Of a stretch of 64,000 nt of DNA, positions 10,492 through 20,695 are shown piece after piece. Source of the DNA: Symsagittifera roscoffensis (Eukaryota > Xenacoelomorpha > Acoela > Convolutidae). The notes below the pieces were generated by a model. It was not told the DNA's origin, did not search any database, and saw only the letters and a program-made list of their open reading frames with translations. Made by a program: the position numbers and the translations under genes. The stretch covers positions 53,266,473 to 53,330,472 of the forward strand of contig NC_087062.1 in the NCBI RefSeq assembly GCF_963678635.1, written 5' to 3'. The number at the start of each line of letters is the position of its first letter. Within the stretch, counting starts at the first letter, position 1.

Positions 10492-13400
10492 ACACAGAAT
10501 TATTACTATTATAATAGAATCGTATAAACAACTTGTTCGACAGAATCACTGATTTTTTTTTCTCAAATCTTCGTCAAGCAACAGACACATATTGAGCATG
10601 TCATTACAGCTACCCCTTCTATTCAATATTTGTACGATTTTTATATACGATTCATATTTATATATGAACATAGTGAAGACGCTTATGTTAACAGTGATGA
10701 CTTTTTTTGGGCGAAAATTGTTGGGAATTTCGATTTCTTGTGACTAGTTCTGTTCCTTTGTAAAAAGGAAGGCAAATTCCACATGAACAGCAAAAGTGGA
10801 AAGATCGACTTCCAATTTAATTGCAGAAGCTGATTTTGATTTTTAGATATCCCAGCGGAATGAAAACTAACTCTAGTTTTCTCAAATTGAGTTAATTTAT
10901 CAAGAAAGTTGCAATAATAAATCTTTATTGACACTGAAAGAGCTCTTAAGTTATGTTTGAAAAATTAAGTCTTTTTTTTTTCTGCGTTCATTGATTCTTT
11001 TCCATTTGTCTGTTGGCTATGTTTTGTGTTGGTTTTATATTTACAATACCCGGTTTGGCATAATTTTAGTTTTTTTTTCACTTATTGAAAGTTTTATTTT
11101 GGTTCATACCGAATTTGCTTAGTCTGTTTATGTATGTCTTTTGAACGGGTAATGTGATATTTTATGGAAACTTTTTTTTGGCTTGACAGGTGTCTGCTAA
11201 AAATTGTTGGCTTTGCTAGTGCTGCGTAAGTTTTGTTTCGATTCTAATTTACATTTTACATTTCAACTGCTTTATTTGGCATGTTTTTCATAAAATGAAC
11301 TCCGTTAAAGGCTAATTGAGACAAAGATATGAAAGTTTTGGGAGATTTAGCTTTTGTCACCGTTTTCAAAACCTATTTCCGATTTAGCGGCTTTTGTCTT
11401 AATTTTTGTCTCCTTGTTTGTCGTTCATGCTTGTGCTTTATGGCAAGTTGTGCGAAGCTCTGCGTCGCCTCTCTGTTTTGAATTTTTGGCGTGAAGTTAC
11501 CAACTCCGGCTTAGTAGATTCTTCTTTTTAATTGTTTGTATATTCTGTTTTTCATTCAATGTAGAAGTTTTCGGCTAACAATTAATCGGAGTAGTTTTTT
11601 TTTTCTTTCCTATGAGTGTTTTGTTAGGGATATAGAATTATAAATTGTTTCATAGCTTAGTTTCTTTTTGTTTTTTTTTTTTCAGTTCAACTGGTGCTTG
11701 CTCAAAAATTACGGGACTAATTAGCGCTGCAAACGTTTTTCATGCTATTTTCCTGTTGTATTACTTCGCTTCGCCTCCGTGTAATTATTTCGGCTTTCAG
11801 TTTTCAATAATGGCAATTACAGAGAAAAAGATTTAGAAAAATGGACAATATAGATTGGCGCTATCTTCAGTCCATATTATGGCCATAACCGTATTTGCAA
11901 TCCCTGATTTCGATTTAATTTGATAAGTGCTCTCAAAGTTTTCAACTGTTTTTTTTACACAAGCAAAGCTTGTGTGATAGTATGAACTCTCTTTTTTTCA
12001 ACCTAGGTCGCAAATATTGTTGCAACAAAAGGTGTTCATTTTGATCAATAACCACCTATTAATTACATGCAATGCTAAGGATACTAACACAGACTATTAT
12101 ATTACAAATAGCACTTTAGCTTCAAGGCATCATGGATCTGTAGCGTAGAGGTAGGGAAGAAGACAAGCAGCAAAATAAGAGGGTTCGAACTTGGCAGGGT
12201 CTGATGTTTTTGATGAACATTTTCGTTTACTAGTTTAAATGCGTCCGCTCTATAAATTGAGGCATGTTAGTTGGTAAATTTCTTTTGTCATATTGACTGG
12301 TACTGCTAATTCGTCTTAATTAGCTTGCGTCACTCTAGAAAATTTGTAGACTGAAAGTTTTACTCAATCAGTTTTTCCCAGTAGCGTTATCCGTCATTTT
12401 TGATTGTGTATGCGAAATGCAACTTCGCCTCTGCGTTAAATTTTCTTTGTGTTCAATTATTCTGTTGATGCGTTTATGTAGCTTTGATTTCTTTAGTGTG
12501 TTAAAATTAACTAGATTTTTCATACAACAACTTCTCTAACAGAAATAATAAGATATTGAGTGTTGTTTATAAATCATCAATAATTTGCACTTGGTGTACT
12601 AGGAATTGTGTACTGCTTGATGCTCCAGTGGTCAGGAATTCAAACTTCAAATTATGAAAAAAAATTATGTCCAAATTTTTGCCGGGTTTTTCAAGGTAAT
12701 TTTTTCTTCTTTTTCATTTTGCTTGTAGTCTCAAGGAAATAATGAATGAAACTGTGTATTTTTGTTCAGTCTTTCGATAAAAACGCTCGGTCTTTTTATT
12801 CTTGATTTTTGACTTCTCATTGAAGCAATTTTGACGGATGTTTTTCTTACCTTTTGAAAGATATTTGACTTCGGAGCTCAACTGTGATAAGTTTTTGTGA
12901 ACTTACGTGGGTTTGACAATTGTTAATTTGGGTTATTTGCCCATGGTATGTTGCGTTTTTATATTACGCGTAAGCGGAAGATCAATGCGTTTTCACTTGA
13001 GTTCAGGCAAATTTGGTATCACTAGCACAGACGCTAAATTCATTCCTTTGATTGGGCCCGCTAAATGTAGCATTTTAAAAAATATATTCCTTTCATGATA
13101 TTTGCTAGTGTAGTTTTAAGGGTACTTTAAAAATAAAAGTTTTCCGGCTCAACTGGTGTCTGCTCGAAAGCAACTGGTTTTTTGTTGAGACGCATTGATA
13201 TTTTTTTCACTTTTTGCAAAATCTTCAGTTTTTCTCAAAAACTAAAATCGTTTATCAAAAAATGGGTATTAATGGAAAGACCGCCTATTCACCTGTGTGC
13301 CTGCATACTTCATTAGTTCATTTTTGCTTTACCCCTTTGTTTACAGCCTTCGAAAAAGTCTGGGGGAGAATATTCGACCCAAACTTGTGACTTTTTTGGT

Positions 13401-14133
13401 TTCTCATGAATAGAACGGGCTTTGAATAATTTTCCTGCAAAAATGGCTACGCCCATTTTTAAGTGTTTTTAAAATTTTTTGAATTTTCTTATCGAATACT
13501 CTCCCATATCTGAAATTTTGAATTCAATCCAAAGAACGGGTTTTGTGAAGCTTGCTTGCATCAGCGGCTATGCCTAAATTTTGTACCACTAAAAGTTATG
13601 GCCCTCGGAAAATTTTTATTTATTGAGTATTTTTTGAAATTTTTTCTTCTCTCGAGAACTACCCGTTCAAAACTGAGTTTCGTGAAAAAAAGCGACTACT
13701 TTCATTTTTTATACAAAAAGCCATGATTAGCGGAACTGTCAAAATTTTAATTTGTTGACCGTTTTTCTTATTTTTGATAAGCATCCTGATAAATCTGATA
13801 TCATAGGTGGTTTAATCGAAACAACAGGTTGTTAAAAGTCTACGTTGGAGTTTATAAGTGGCTACCTCCAAATATGTTTTAAAAAATGTTACTGCCTTCA
13901 AAAAAAAATTGAAACTTACCGTCTTCTGGAAACTGTTTGACTTACTCGAAAACTACCAATCCAATTTTCAGGTGAAGTGTTAATCGAGAAACCCGGTTTT
14001 CAGGAATTTCTCTGTTAAAAAGAGAAGTTTCCCAAAACATTCTCTGCTTTGGAACCTAGTTTTGAAGAAAAAAGTTATGGGTTTTGGAAAGTCGCGTTTT
14101 TGAATTTTTGACTGTTTTTTTTAGATTTTTTTT

Positions 14134-14640
14134 TGTATTTTCTGAAACTACCCTATCAAATCTGAGATGAAAACTTCAATCGAAAGAACCGGTTGCAAGA
14201 ATGTTTTATGCCGAAGCGGCCTGCGTCTCCTTAATTTTTTGTATGAGAAATGTTATGTTCTTGGGAAAATTTTCTCTATTCTCACTTATTTCAGTGGAGA
14301 AACAAGTAAGGTTTGGGGCAAAGTCCATTTTTGAAATAATGCATTTGGTCCCGAATCAATATAACGAGTTCATAAAATATCAAAAACGTACCTCCGGATT
14401 TGGCTGGGCGTATCCGGAGGTACGTCTTTTATCGAGAGATACAAAAATTTTGGTATACCTAGTTTTTTTTGTGTGTCGCAAGTGTTGCGAGGCTCCGCTT
14501 CACCTCTGTGTTGAAAACTTGTGGGTTCTAAGCAAAACTGAGAAAAAAAACTAATCGAAGTCGTAATAAAAAAAATGCGAAAACTGATTGTTTTGAGCTG
14601 ATTTCCTTGTTGAATTTTACTTTTTTTTGACATCGTTCTT
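14134..14640 (+). repeat. Degenerate repeat array continuing past the duplication, with hairpin tail
   Basis: A further unit of the array (AAACTACCC, CAATCGAAAGAACCGGTT, GAAATGTTATG) is followed by a tail: TTTTATCGAGAGATACAAAA, then TGGTATACCTAG, then the hairpin motif TTGCGAGGCTCCGCTTCACC and CTCTGTG (14471-14510). The same order of tail elements occurs at 20200-20350 and 24770-24890, so array and hairpin tail belong to one composite family. A self-complementary CGTACCTCCGGAT...ATCCGGAGGTACG lies at about 14387-14425. Confidence 0.5.
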
Positions 14641-14649
14641 ACTTCTATC

Positions 14650-14832
14650 TTGCTATTTGAACGTTGCTTCCTTGGGGGAAATAGATGTCATCCACATTGT
14701 CTGAGCCGGTCCCATCTTGAGGAGGCGGATGATCTGGGATACCTCCAACGGTGAGCGAAGTGGGATTCGAACCCACAACCTTGGTTATAAAGGACGCGTG
14801 TCTTACCAACTCGGTAATGGCCGCTTGATTTT
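14650..14832 (-). repeat. tRNA-derived SINE (minus strand)
   Basis: On the minus strand, a tRNA-like head with A box TTACCGAGTTGGTAAGAC and B box GGTTCGAATCC is followed by a unique body of about 110 bases. The T arm GTGGG-TTCGAAT-CCCAC pairs perfectly over 5 bp, but the acceptor stem pairs only in part and no clean anticodon stem forms. It is therefore a SINE head, not a tRNA gene. It lies in HM13 intron 1, antisense to the gene and just outside the tandem duplication. Confidence 0.65.
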
Positions 14833-15897
14833 TTTTACATGCACATTTTGATTATTCAGCTTTCCTGTTCCTATATGATTACCCTCATTTAGAAGACGAA
14901 AAATGAAAAATCAAAATCAACGAAAAGTTTCAAAAAAAAAATTATATATTTTTATTGCTGATTTTTATTTTGAATTTTGCATTGCTGGTCCCTTTTTGAT
15001 TTGATTTGGATCTCAAAGGCCACTTAACTACGCAGCGTTGTGTAAATTAATAAGTTTTCGATTATTAAGAGTCGATGAGCGTAATTCAGACTCTATATAA
15101 TAGATTTTTTTCAGGAAGTCTCAAACTGCTCTAATAACAACAAAGTGCATTCTTACTTATAAATGCACATACGAATGCCTTTATGTATATGTGCACTTTT
15201 GAGTTCTGTTCAACTTCATGTGCTAGAAGGTAAGAAAATGCACTCTCCAATTATGGAGGCTGAAATGGAGCGAAATTAAAAACGTGGTCAAAAATTTTCC
15301 GCAAATTATAATAAATTCAAAGAGCGTTAAGGGCATATCTTTTTTGTTTGCAATTCGGAAGTTGAAATTATTTCAAAAATCAAGTCGTTTCTCTATTTCT
15401 TCGCGTTCATTGACTCTTTTCCAATGATCTGTTGGCTATGTTTATAAACATATAAACAAGCTTACAAGAATAAAGTACTATCAACAAAAAATTTGGATTT
15501 TTTCGGCCTCATGGATTTCGGTTGTTATGAACGCTTTTTGCCGGTTGTTTTGGGTCATCAAACCAGTTTCATGGCAATCTTTTAGTTCGTTGGATCGTCA
15601 ATCTTACGTTGGAGTTTTATGAATTTACCTTTTGGCAAATTTTCAGCTAACTCGTTCGAAAGCCTGTCTGCTTACTTTCTGAATGTTTTATATCTTTCTA
15701 ATTTTTATGCAATCCAATTTTATAAACTGAATATGCAGTCTATTCAGTTCTTCGAAATATGACCATGGCCGTGTCTAACCTGTCCCTTGTTGTGAAGACC
15801 CCCTTCAATTGTTCTTTTTCAGTAAATGTAACAGGAATTTTTCTAGGCTGAAATTTGTCGTCTTAATTGCGAGAGACATTAATTATTTTGATTGCAG

Positions 15898-16096
15898 ATT
15901 CATCGATAAGGATCTGGTGAATATCCTGTTCACTGCGTATTTCTTCATACTGGGAACCATTGCCCTTGCACGAGTGATTGAGCCGGTGGTCCGCAAGTGC
16001 ATACCATTGCCTTGGAATGTGCAGTACAAACTGCTCCTCTTGTCCGATGAGAAACCCTCTGGAACTTACGAGGAAGGCGAAAAGTCCCAAAAAGAG
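15898..16096 (+). CDS. HM13: Signal peptide peptidase (HM13/SPP), exon 2
   Basis: The acceptor TTTTGATTGCAG precedes ATTCATCGATAAGG. The single leading A completes the AGA codon left open by exon 1. The exon codes residues 106-171. Membrane segments 2-3 run through LVNILFTAYFFILGTIALA, then a short loop and the beginning of an acidic loop (SDEKPSGTYEEGEKSQKE). It matches the animal SPP segment that follows LLGLYLFF. The donor is GAG/GTGCGC at 16097, a non-ideal but usable site in phase 0, which fits exon 3. Open frame continues about 27 bases past the donor, so intron retention would give a short truncated form. Confidence 0.85.
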
Positions 16097-16298
16097 GTGC
16101 GCTCAGTCCAATTTTGTGTTTAAAGCTTTTTTACATATATTGTGAACTTTGTATGTAATGTATTTATTTGCGGCTTTCCAAAAAAAAACCCCAGTCTAGT
16201 AACAGTGTAACAAAAAATTTTTGACCACCCACACTGTGATTTTACTATCATGGGGGCTATAATTTGAAAGATCCATTTGTTTTATGAACTATTTAAAA

Positions 16299-16504
16299 CA
16301 GGGGCGGATCTAGGATTTTCTCGAGGGGGGGGCGGATTTTTTCAAAAAATTTTCGAAAGGGGGCGCCTTTAGAAAAATTTTAGGGTTGGTCGGCCAAAAC
16401 TGGATTTCTTAAAAGTACCAAAGGGGGACCCTTTGGGTCGGCAGGGGGTCGAATTCCTGGGGGGGGGGGGCGTCCACCTCCCCCCATCCCTAAATCCGCC
16501 CCTG
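16299..16504. mobile_element. hAT-like MITE in HM13 intron 2
   Basis: A 206 bp insert with terminal inverted repeats: CAGGGGCGGATCTAGGAT at the left end, and ATCCCTAAATCCGCCCCTG at the right end as its complement. It is rich in G runs unlike its AT-rich flanks. Ends starting CAGGGGCGGAT are typical of non-autonomous hAT elements. The flanking 8-mers ATTTAAAA and ATCTTAAA agree at six of eight places, as expected for an aged 8 bp target duplication. It has no coding capacity. Confidence 0.75.
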
Positions 16505-16859
16505 ATCTTAAATGTTTCCAGTGGTAATATTATCAATTTGGTTCAAATAACTTAAAATATATTTATTTAGAAGTCGGCTGTTGTTAGCTGCCTGTGTGCT
16601 GCAGTTCCGATTTAGGTTTTCTGAGTGTGTTACATCCTTTTATTAGTGTCGGATGGCTGTTGCAAGCAAAGAGTCACATTAGATATCTCGTAGTTGCCAA
16701 AAATATATATAATGAATGAAGATGACGACTAATTTGCATGTAATGATTTTGATGCTAAAATTTCAGCAATATCTACCAGTGGCAAATGTTTTTCCACTTT
16801 GCTGCCCATGCTTATAATTACAAAATCTCGTAATTGAAGAATAATTTATGGGTGTTTAG

Positions 16860-17696
16860 AAGGACACGTCTACGTTTGTGTCGGCAATTAATACTGTGTT
16901 GTCAAATGCCGCAGAAGAGGATGGTGCCAAGGAGGACATTCCCTCAGCGTCAGGAGACGACGACCAAAAGCTGTCTAAGGCATCTGAGCAAACCAAAAAG
17001 TCCACAGTACCCGTATATCAGGACCTATTAGTCAACTGTAGTTTCGACTACCTGACAATTATAAGTGCAGCAATTTCGGCATGTGTTGGCGTGTGGTATC
17101 TGATCAAGAAGCACTGGATCGCAAACAACTTGTTTGGCCTGGCATTCTCGATATCTGGAATCGAGTTCCTCCAGCTGAACTCTGTGCTGAACGGCTGCAT
17201 TCTGCTGGGTGGTCTGTTTTTCTATGACGTATTCTGGGTATTTGGAACGGACGTCATGGTAACAGTAGCTAAGAGCTTCGAGGCACCCATAAAACTCATT
17301 ATGCCCCAGGACCTCCCAGAGCAGGGTCTGGCTGCAGGCAATTTCGCCATGCTTGGCCTGGGAGACATCGTCATTCCCGGCATTTTCGTCGCACTGTGCT
17401 TGAGAATCGATCACGATTTCGCCTCCAATGCGGCGGGAAAAGGAGTGAAGAAAGTGTATTTCTGGAGTGCATTTTTGGCCTACATTTTGGGTCTAGTGGT
17501 AACTATTAGTGTAATGCACTATTTCAAACATGCACAGCCGGCGCTGCTCTACCTGGTACCTTCTTGTCTCGGCATACCACTCTTTGTTGGGCTAGCTAGA
17601 GGTGAGCTAAAAACGATGTTTGCATATGTGGACAACCCAGAACCTATCAAAGAAGAAGCTAATAAAACAGATGCCGTCTCAAAAAAAGACGATTAA
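16860..17696 (+). CDS. HM13: Signal peptide peptidase (HM13/SPP), exon 3 with catalytic core
   Basis: The acceptor GGGTGTTTAG/AAGGAC joins exon 2 in phase 0, and the exon codes residues 172-449 to TAA. All three presenilin-type protease motifs are present: YD (Y293-D294) in LFFYDVFWVFG, GLGD (337-340, catalytic D340) in MLGLGDIVIPG, and PAL (398-400) in QPALLYLVP. The C-terminus ends KKDD, a dilysine ER-retrieval signal. The whole protein is 449 residues against about 377 in human. Most of the excess is a hydrophilic, acidic loop at about 154-226, likely cytosolic between membrane segments 3 and 4. Family assignment is secure. The exact 5' edge rests on phase and one acceptor. Confidence 0.92.
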   Translation, partial: KDTSTFVSAINTVLSNAAEEDGAKEDIPSASGDDDQKLSKASEQTKKSTVPVYQDLLVNCSFDYLTIISAAISACVGVWYLIKKHWIANNLFGLAFSISGIEFLQLNSVLNGCILLGGLFFYDVFWVFGTDVMVTVAKSFEAPIKLIMPQDLPEQGLAAGNFAMLGLGDIVIPGIFVALCLRIDHDFASNAAGKGVKKVYFWSAFLAYILGLVVTISVMHYFKHAQPALLYLVPSCLGIPLFVGLARGELKTMFAYVDNPEPIKEEANKTDAVSKKDD

Positions 17697-18462
17697 CTTA
17701 ATTAGTATCTCATTTGGAAACTAAGGTTACAAAATGTATAAGCTTGAACTGGTGCATCGGTGATTGGTGTTCGTACTATTTTAATTTATGTTCAGATTTG
17801 GTTTGTGTTGTTTCCGAGAATTATTAATTCTTGTGAATGTCATCATCCGTCTCTGTTTTTCTAGAGAAATGCATAAATTGTCTCAAAGGCTTTATGTTTT
17901 CTTAAGTAAAAATCACTTTATTTATTTTGATGAAAAGTTGGAGTAAACATTTGATTGATTTACTTGCGAAAGAGAATTGGTGTGTAGCTTCCAACAAAAG
18001 GTGCATGTTTTTCGAATTTCACTAGTTTAAATCAAAGAATCGTTTTGGTTGTTTTCCTAATTGATGTTCCATATCTATGTGAAAGACTATAAATTGATAG
18101 ATTGTAAATGTTGGTGCCAATTTATGTACTCGAATCAATTATTAAATATAAAAAATTGTCACTATGGATGTTCATTTTTGTTCGTTCCATCAATGCTTAA
18201 CCGTTAGCTGTTGAATTCATTCAAATTGGCTGTTTTCTTCAGGTTGGCAAAATATTGTTTGCTATTGAATGAAAAATGAAATAACAGTAAGCTAAGCTAT
18301 ATTTTATTAAATAGTGGTAAATTGTTCATAGTTTTTTTTGTCGCAACAAGCATAATAGTGACCAATTAAGTACGATTATAACTTCCTTTTTTAAGTGCCT
18401 CATGCTGTCAGTTCTGTTTCCTTGCAATTGCTATCTGAATTAAATTGATGTATTTTTTTCAG
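17697..18462 (+). other. HM13 3' UTR and spacer before FMC1
   Basis: AT-rich, with no reading frame of interest. It must include the HM13 3' UTR and poly(A) site, but I see no single clear signal. It ends in a pyrimidine-rich TATTTTTTTCAG (to 18462), which is either the acceptor of an intron in the FMC1 leader or a trans-splice site. Confidence 0.5.
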
Positions 18463-18468
18463 ATTTTA

Positions 18469-18486
18469 ATGCTGGCATCTAGATGA
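18469..18486 (+). promoter_or_regulatory. Five-codon upstream ORF overlapping the FMC1 start
   Basis: Just after the predicted acceptor AG (18461-18462), ATGCTGGCATCTAGATGA reads as a five-codon ORF. Its TGA stop overlaps the FMC1 ATG in an ATGA arrangement. If the leader is spliced here, ribosomes would meet this ATG first and would need leaky scanning or reinitiation to make FMC1. Function is inferred from position only. Confidence 0.35.
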
Positions 18487-18890
18487 CTTTGGCCAAAAAA
18501 ATAGCCAAGTCTGCACTGGCGTTCGAAGCTTCCCAAGTGAGCAGTTTACAAGTGTATAAAAGATTGATAAAAGAATTGAAGTTTTTGAACTCGTTGGGAC
18601 CAGAAACAGCTAAACAAGCACCACACAACTATCGAAGTTCTCATTCATATACGTTTTTCTACTCGCAATTTTTGCATAATAAGACTACTGACAGGCAGTT
18701 GTGTAGGCCTACAAATGAATTGTTGCAACGTGCCAATGATTACGCCGCTTACCTAGAGGCAAACCGTAAATTGACGATTTTGAGAGAGAAATATGCACAC
18801 GGAGAGATATCGATAGCCCAAGCTGCTGCAATCTGCGGGCTCAAAATGCCAGAACTCAAAAATATGACATCTAATCCTCTATCGGAATGA
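18483..18890 (+). CDS. FMC1: FMC1-like mitochondrial ATP synthase assembly factor
   Basis: 135 residues in one exon. The region SLQVYKRLIKELKFLN resembles the LYR-like start of FMC1. The core DRQLCRPTNELLQRANDYAAYL, followed about 35 residues later by GLKMPEL, matches human FMC1 (C7orf55), where LCRAQHEL and GLKLP occur in the same order and spacing. FMC1 is a small mitochondrial protein needed to assemble the F1 part of ATP synthase. The first ATG after the acceptor-like TTTTTTTCAG is out of frame, and the ATG at 18483 is the first in frame. The N-terminus is rich in Lys, Ser and Ala, which is compatible with mitochondrial import. It lies 0.79 kb downstream of HM13 on the same strand. AATAAA follows the stop at about 18894. 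Confidence 0.82.
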   Translation: MTLAKKIAKSALAFEASQVSSLQVYKRLIKELKFLNSLGPETAKQAPHNYRSSHSYTFFYSQFLHNKTTDRQLCRPTNELLQRANDYAAYLEANRKLTILREKYAHGEISIAQAAAICGLKMPELKNMTSNPLSE

Positions 18891-18893
18891 CAA

Positions 18894-18899
18894 ATAAAC
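18894..18899 (+). terminator. Likely FMC1 poly(A) signal
   Basis: AATAAA sits four bases after the FMC1 stop codon, which implies a very short 3' UTR if used. AATAAA is common in AT-rich DNA, so this is positional evidence only. Confidence 0.4.
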
Positions 18900-19383
18900 T
18901 AATACAACTTATTTTAATTGAACTCAAAAAATGAATGAAGTTAAATTTATCAAAAGGATTTTAAATTAACGAAATTTTTTTTTGAGTCGCTGAACGTAGT
19001 TCAGACTATTATTTAGGTCGTGATGATTTTTTTCTGGAAAAGTCTTAAATTTTGTTCAGGCTCAAATTTACTTTTTCGCGGTCTGATATTTATGTTCTGT
19101 TCATATACTTTGTTGAAAGGTAGGCCAACCCCCGCCATCGAACAGCAAAATTGTAAAAGGTCACGAAAAACGTGGTCATTTTCTAGTTCCGAAAAAGAAA
19201 TTTAATTTCCAGGAAAAAAAATCCAGTGATTCAGTTTTCTCAAAAATGGTTAATTTTGTACGCTTGCGATGAGCGAGCGTTATCAAACTGGAATATCGAC
19301 TTTTTTGGGCTAACAACTTGTTTCACAAACTAACTTGTATCTTGGTTCATAATAAATTCAAACTTCTATGCGTTTCGAGCCAA
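18900..19383. other. Intergenic AT-rich DNA
   Basis: I see no gene or clear repeat, only a phrase resembling the 15065 region (GTCGCTGAACGTAGTTCAGAC), which suggests diffuse repeat content. Confidence 0.4.
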
Positions 19384-19452
19384 TTTAGCCTGGAGGTAAG
19401 GATTATACCTTGAACGGCAAAGAGCCTGGGTTCGAATCTCACTAAGAGCTGT
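19384..19452 (+). repeat. tRNA-derived SINE relic
   Basis: The A-box-like TTTAGCCTGGAGGTAAGG and B-box-like GGGTTCGAATCTC are about 45 bases apart. The T arm CTGGG-TTCGAAT-CTCAC pairs at four of five positions. It is followed by a T run, which a polymerase III transcript could use as terminator. The upstream GGTAAGGATTATACC is a D-arm-like fold. It is diverged from 5448-5525 but built the same way. Confidence 0.5.
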
Positions 19453-19554
19453 TTTTTTTTCAAACGGGAAAAATTTTGTTCCAAATAAAGTTGTCTGCCA
19501 ATTATTTGTCTGCTTATCTTTGAGTGTCTGATTTACTACTACAAAATGTAATTT

Positions 19555-20365
19555 TACTTACCGTGACTTCGTATTTCCTTTGTTTTTTTTAAGTTGCAAA
19601 AAAATTCCTCGACCCAAATTATTTTAGCCAATTTTTTATAGGCTTAATGACCTAATTATGAGTCAAATCAAAAAAAGACAAGCAACAGGTTTTTGAAAGC
19701 CTACATTTATAATTGGCTAAGCCCAATTTGTTTAAGAACAAGTTATGGCTGTCAAAAAGTCAAAGTTTTGAAATCTTGATAGTTTTGTGGAAACTTTTTG
19801 ACTTTTCGTGAAAACTACCGTGCCAATTCTCAGTAAAAACTACCGTTCCAATCCACAGGTTGTGTTCAATCGATAAACCCGGTGTTGGGAATCGTCTTTG
19901 CTTAAACGGCCACAACCTGCTTTTGCAGAAAAAGTTATGAATTCTGGAAAGTCTTTCGACCGTTTCTTAGAAATTGTTTTAGTATTCGTAGAATTTTATT
20001 CAATCAAATCTGTAATGAAAGGTTCAATTGCAAAAACACCGGTTGCGATAATCGTTCCTGCAGAAGCAGCGCCTTTCTATTTTTTATGCGAGAAATGTTG
20101 TCTCTTCACAATTTTTTTTCTCTTCACACTTATTTTAGAGAAACAAAAGTTTTTGGCAGAGTCCAGTTTTTGAAACTATTTTTTCGTGCTGCATCTGTTA
20201 GCAAATTCATTAAGTATCAAGCGCGTACCTCCCGCGTTAGCTGGGCCCTTAGTTTTTTATTAAGACAACGAAAATTTTGGTGCACCTAGATTTTTCAACA
20301 TTTGAAATTTTTGAATCACAAATGGTGCACAGCTCTGCTTAGCCTCTGTGTTGAAGTAGATATTT
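19555..20365 (+). repeat. Composite degenerate repeat with hairpin tail, second locus
   Basis: The order is as at 13260-14510: AAGTTATGGCTG (19742), GAAAACTACCGTGCC, CAATCGATAAACCCGG, AAAAGTTATG (19931), GCGAGAAATGTTG, AAGTATCAAGCGCGTACC, AAAATTTTGGTGCACCTAG, then the hairpin-like GGTGCACAGCTCTGCTTAGCC and CTCTGTG at 20321-20350. This shows the family repeats as a unit of about 0.8-1.3 kb. Confidence 0.5.
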
Positions 20366-20551
20366 CAAAATCACTTTCTTAATGGAACTCGAATTACGCT
20401 CTCAATCAATTATTAAAAAAACCAGAAAATGCCGCTGAAAAGTTGGTTTCAAAAAATTCCATTTTCCGAAATCCCTGCAACGAGAAGCTTACCCCTAGAG
20501 TTCAGATAATCACAGACAGCAGTTGAGCTGATTTCATATTTTTTTCTAAGT

Positions 20552-20695
20552 TTCAAATTCTCCTGAAACTATAACATTTGTTGACAGCCCAAGAAAAATC
20601 GGAAATGTGGAATTTAAGCGAACATCAAATTCTCCTGAATTTCTAACACTTGTTGACAGCACAAGAAAAATCGGTAATGTGGAATCTAAGCGAAC
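20552..20695. repeat. 72 bp tandem duplicate
   Basis: Two adjacent copies of a 72 bp unit beginning TTTCAAATTCTCCTGAA and ending in ATTTAAGCGAAC or ATCTAAGCGAAC, about 90 percent alike. No coding content. Confidence 0.8.

Larger units (their letters stand above)
7456..14133. repeat. Tandem duplication, unit 2 (6.68 kb)
   Basis: Second copy of 775-7455. It ends at a T run near 14133, after which the sequence continues into unique flank (GTATTTTCTGAAACTACC) that matches the internal phrase of the local degenerate repeat. Differences from unit 1 include an A in place of G at a possible splice-acceptor AG (about 8957 versus 2277), a G to D change in a shadow frame near 10271, and two adjacent changes near 13682. 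HM13 exon 1 in this unit is the nearer one to exon 2. Confidence 0.95.

Noticed and set aside
14756-14826. Minus-strand tRNA gene with good A box, B box and T arm
   Set aside because: The acceptor stem pairs at only about four of seven positions and no 5-bp anticodon stem forms, and a non-tRNA body follows. It fits a SINE better.
16834-17414. Open frames of 65 and 128 residues overlapping HM13 exon 3
   Set aside because: Both are shadows of the well-supported SPP coding frame.
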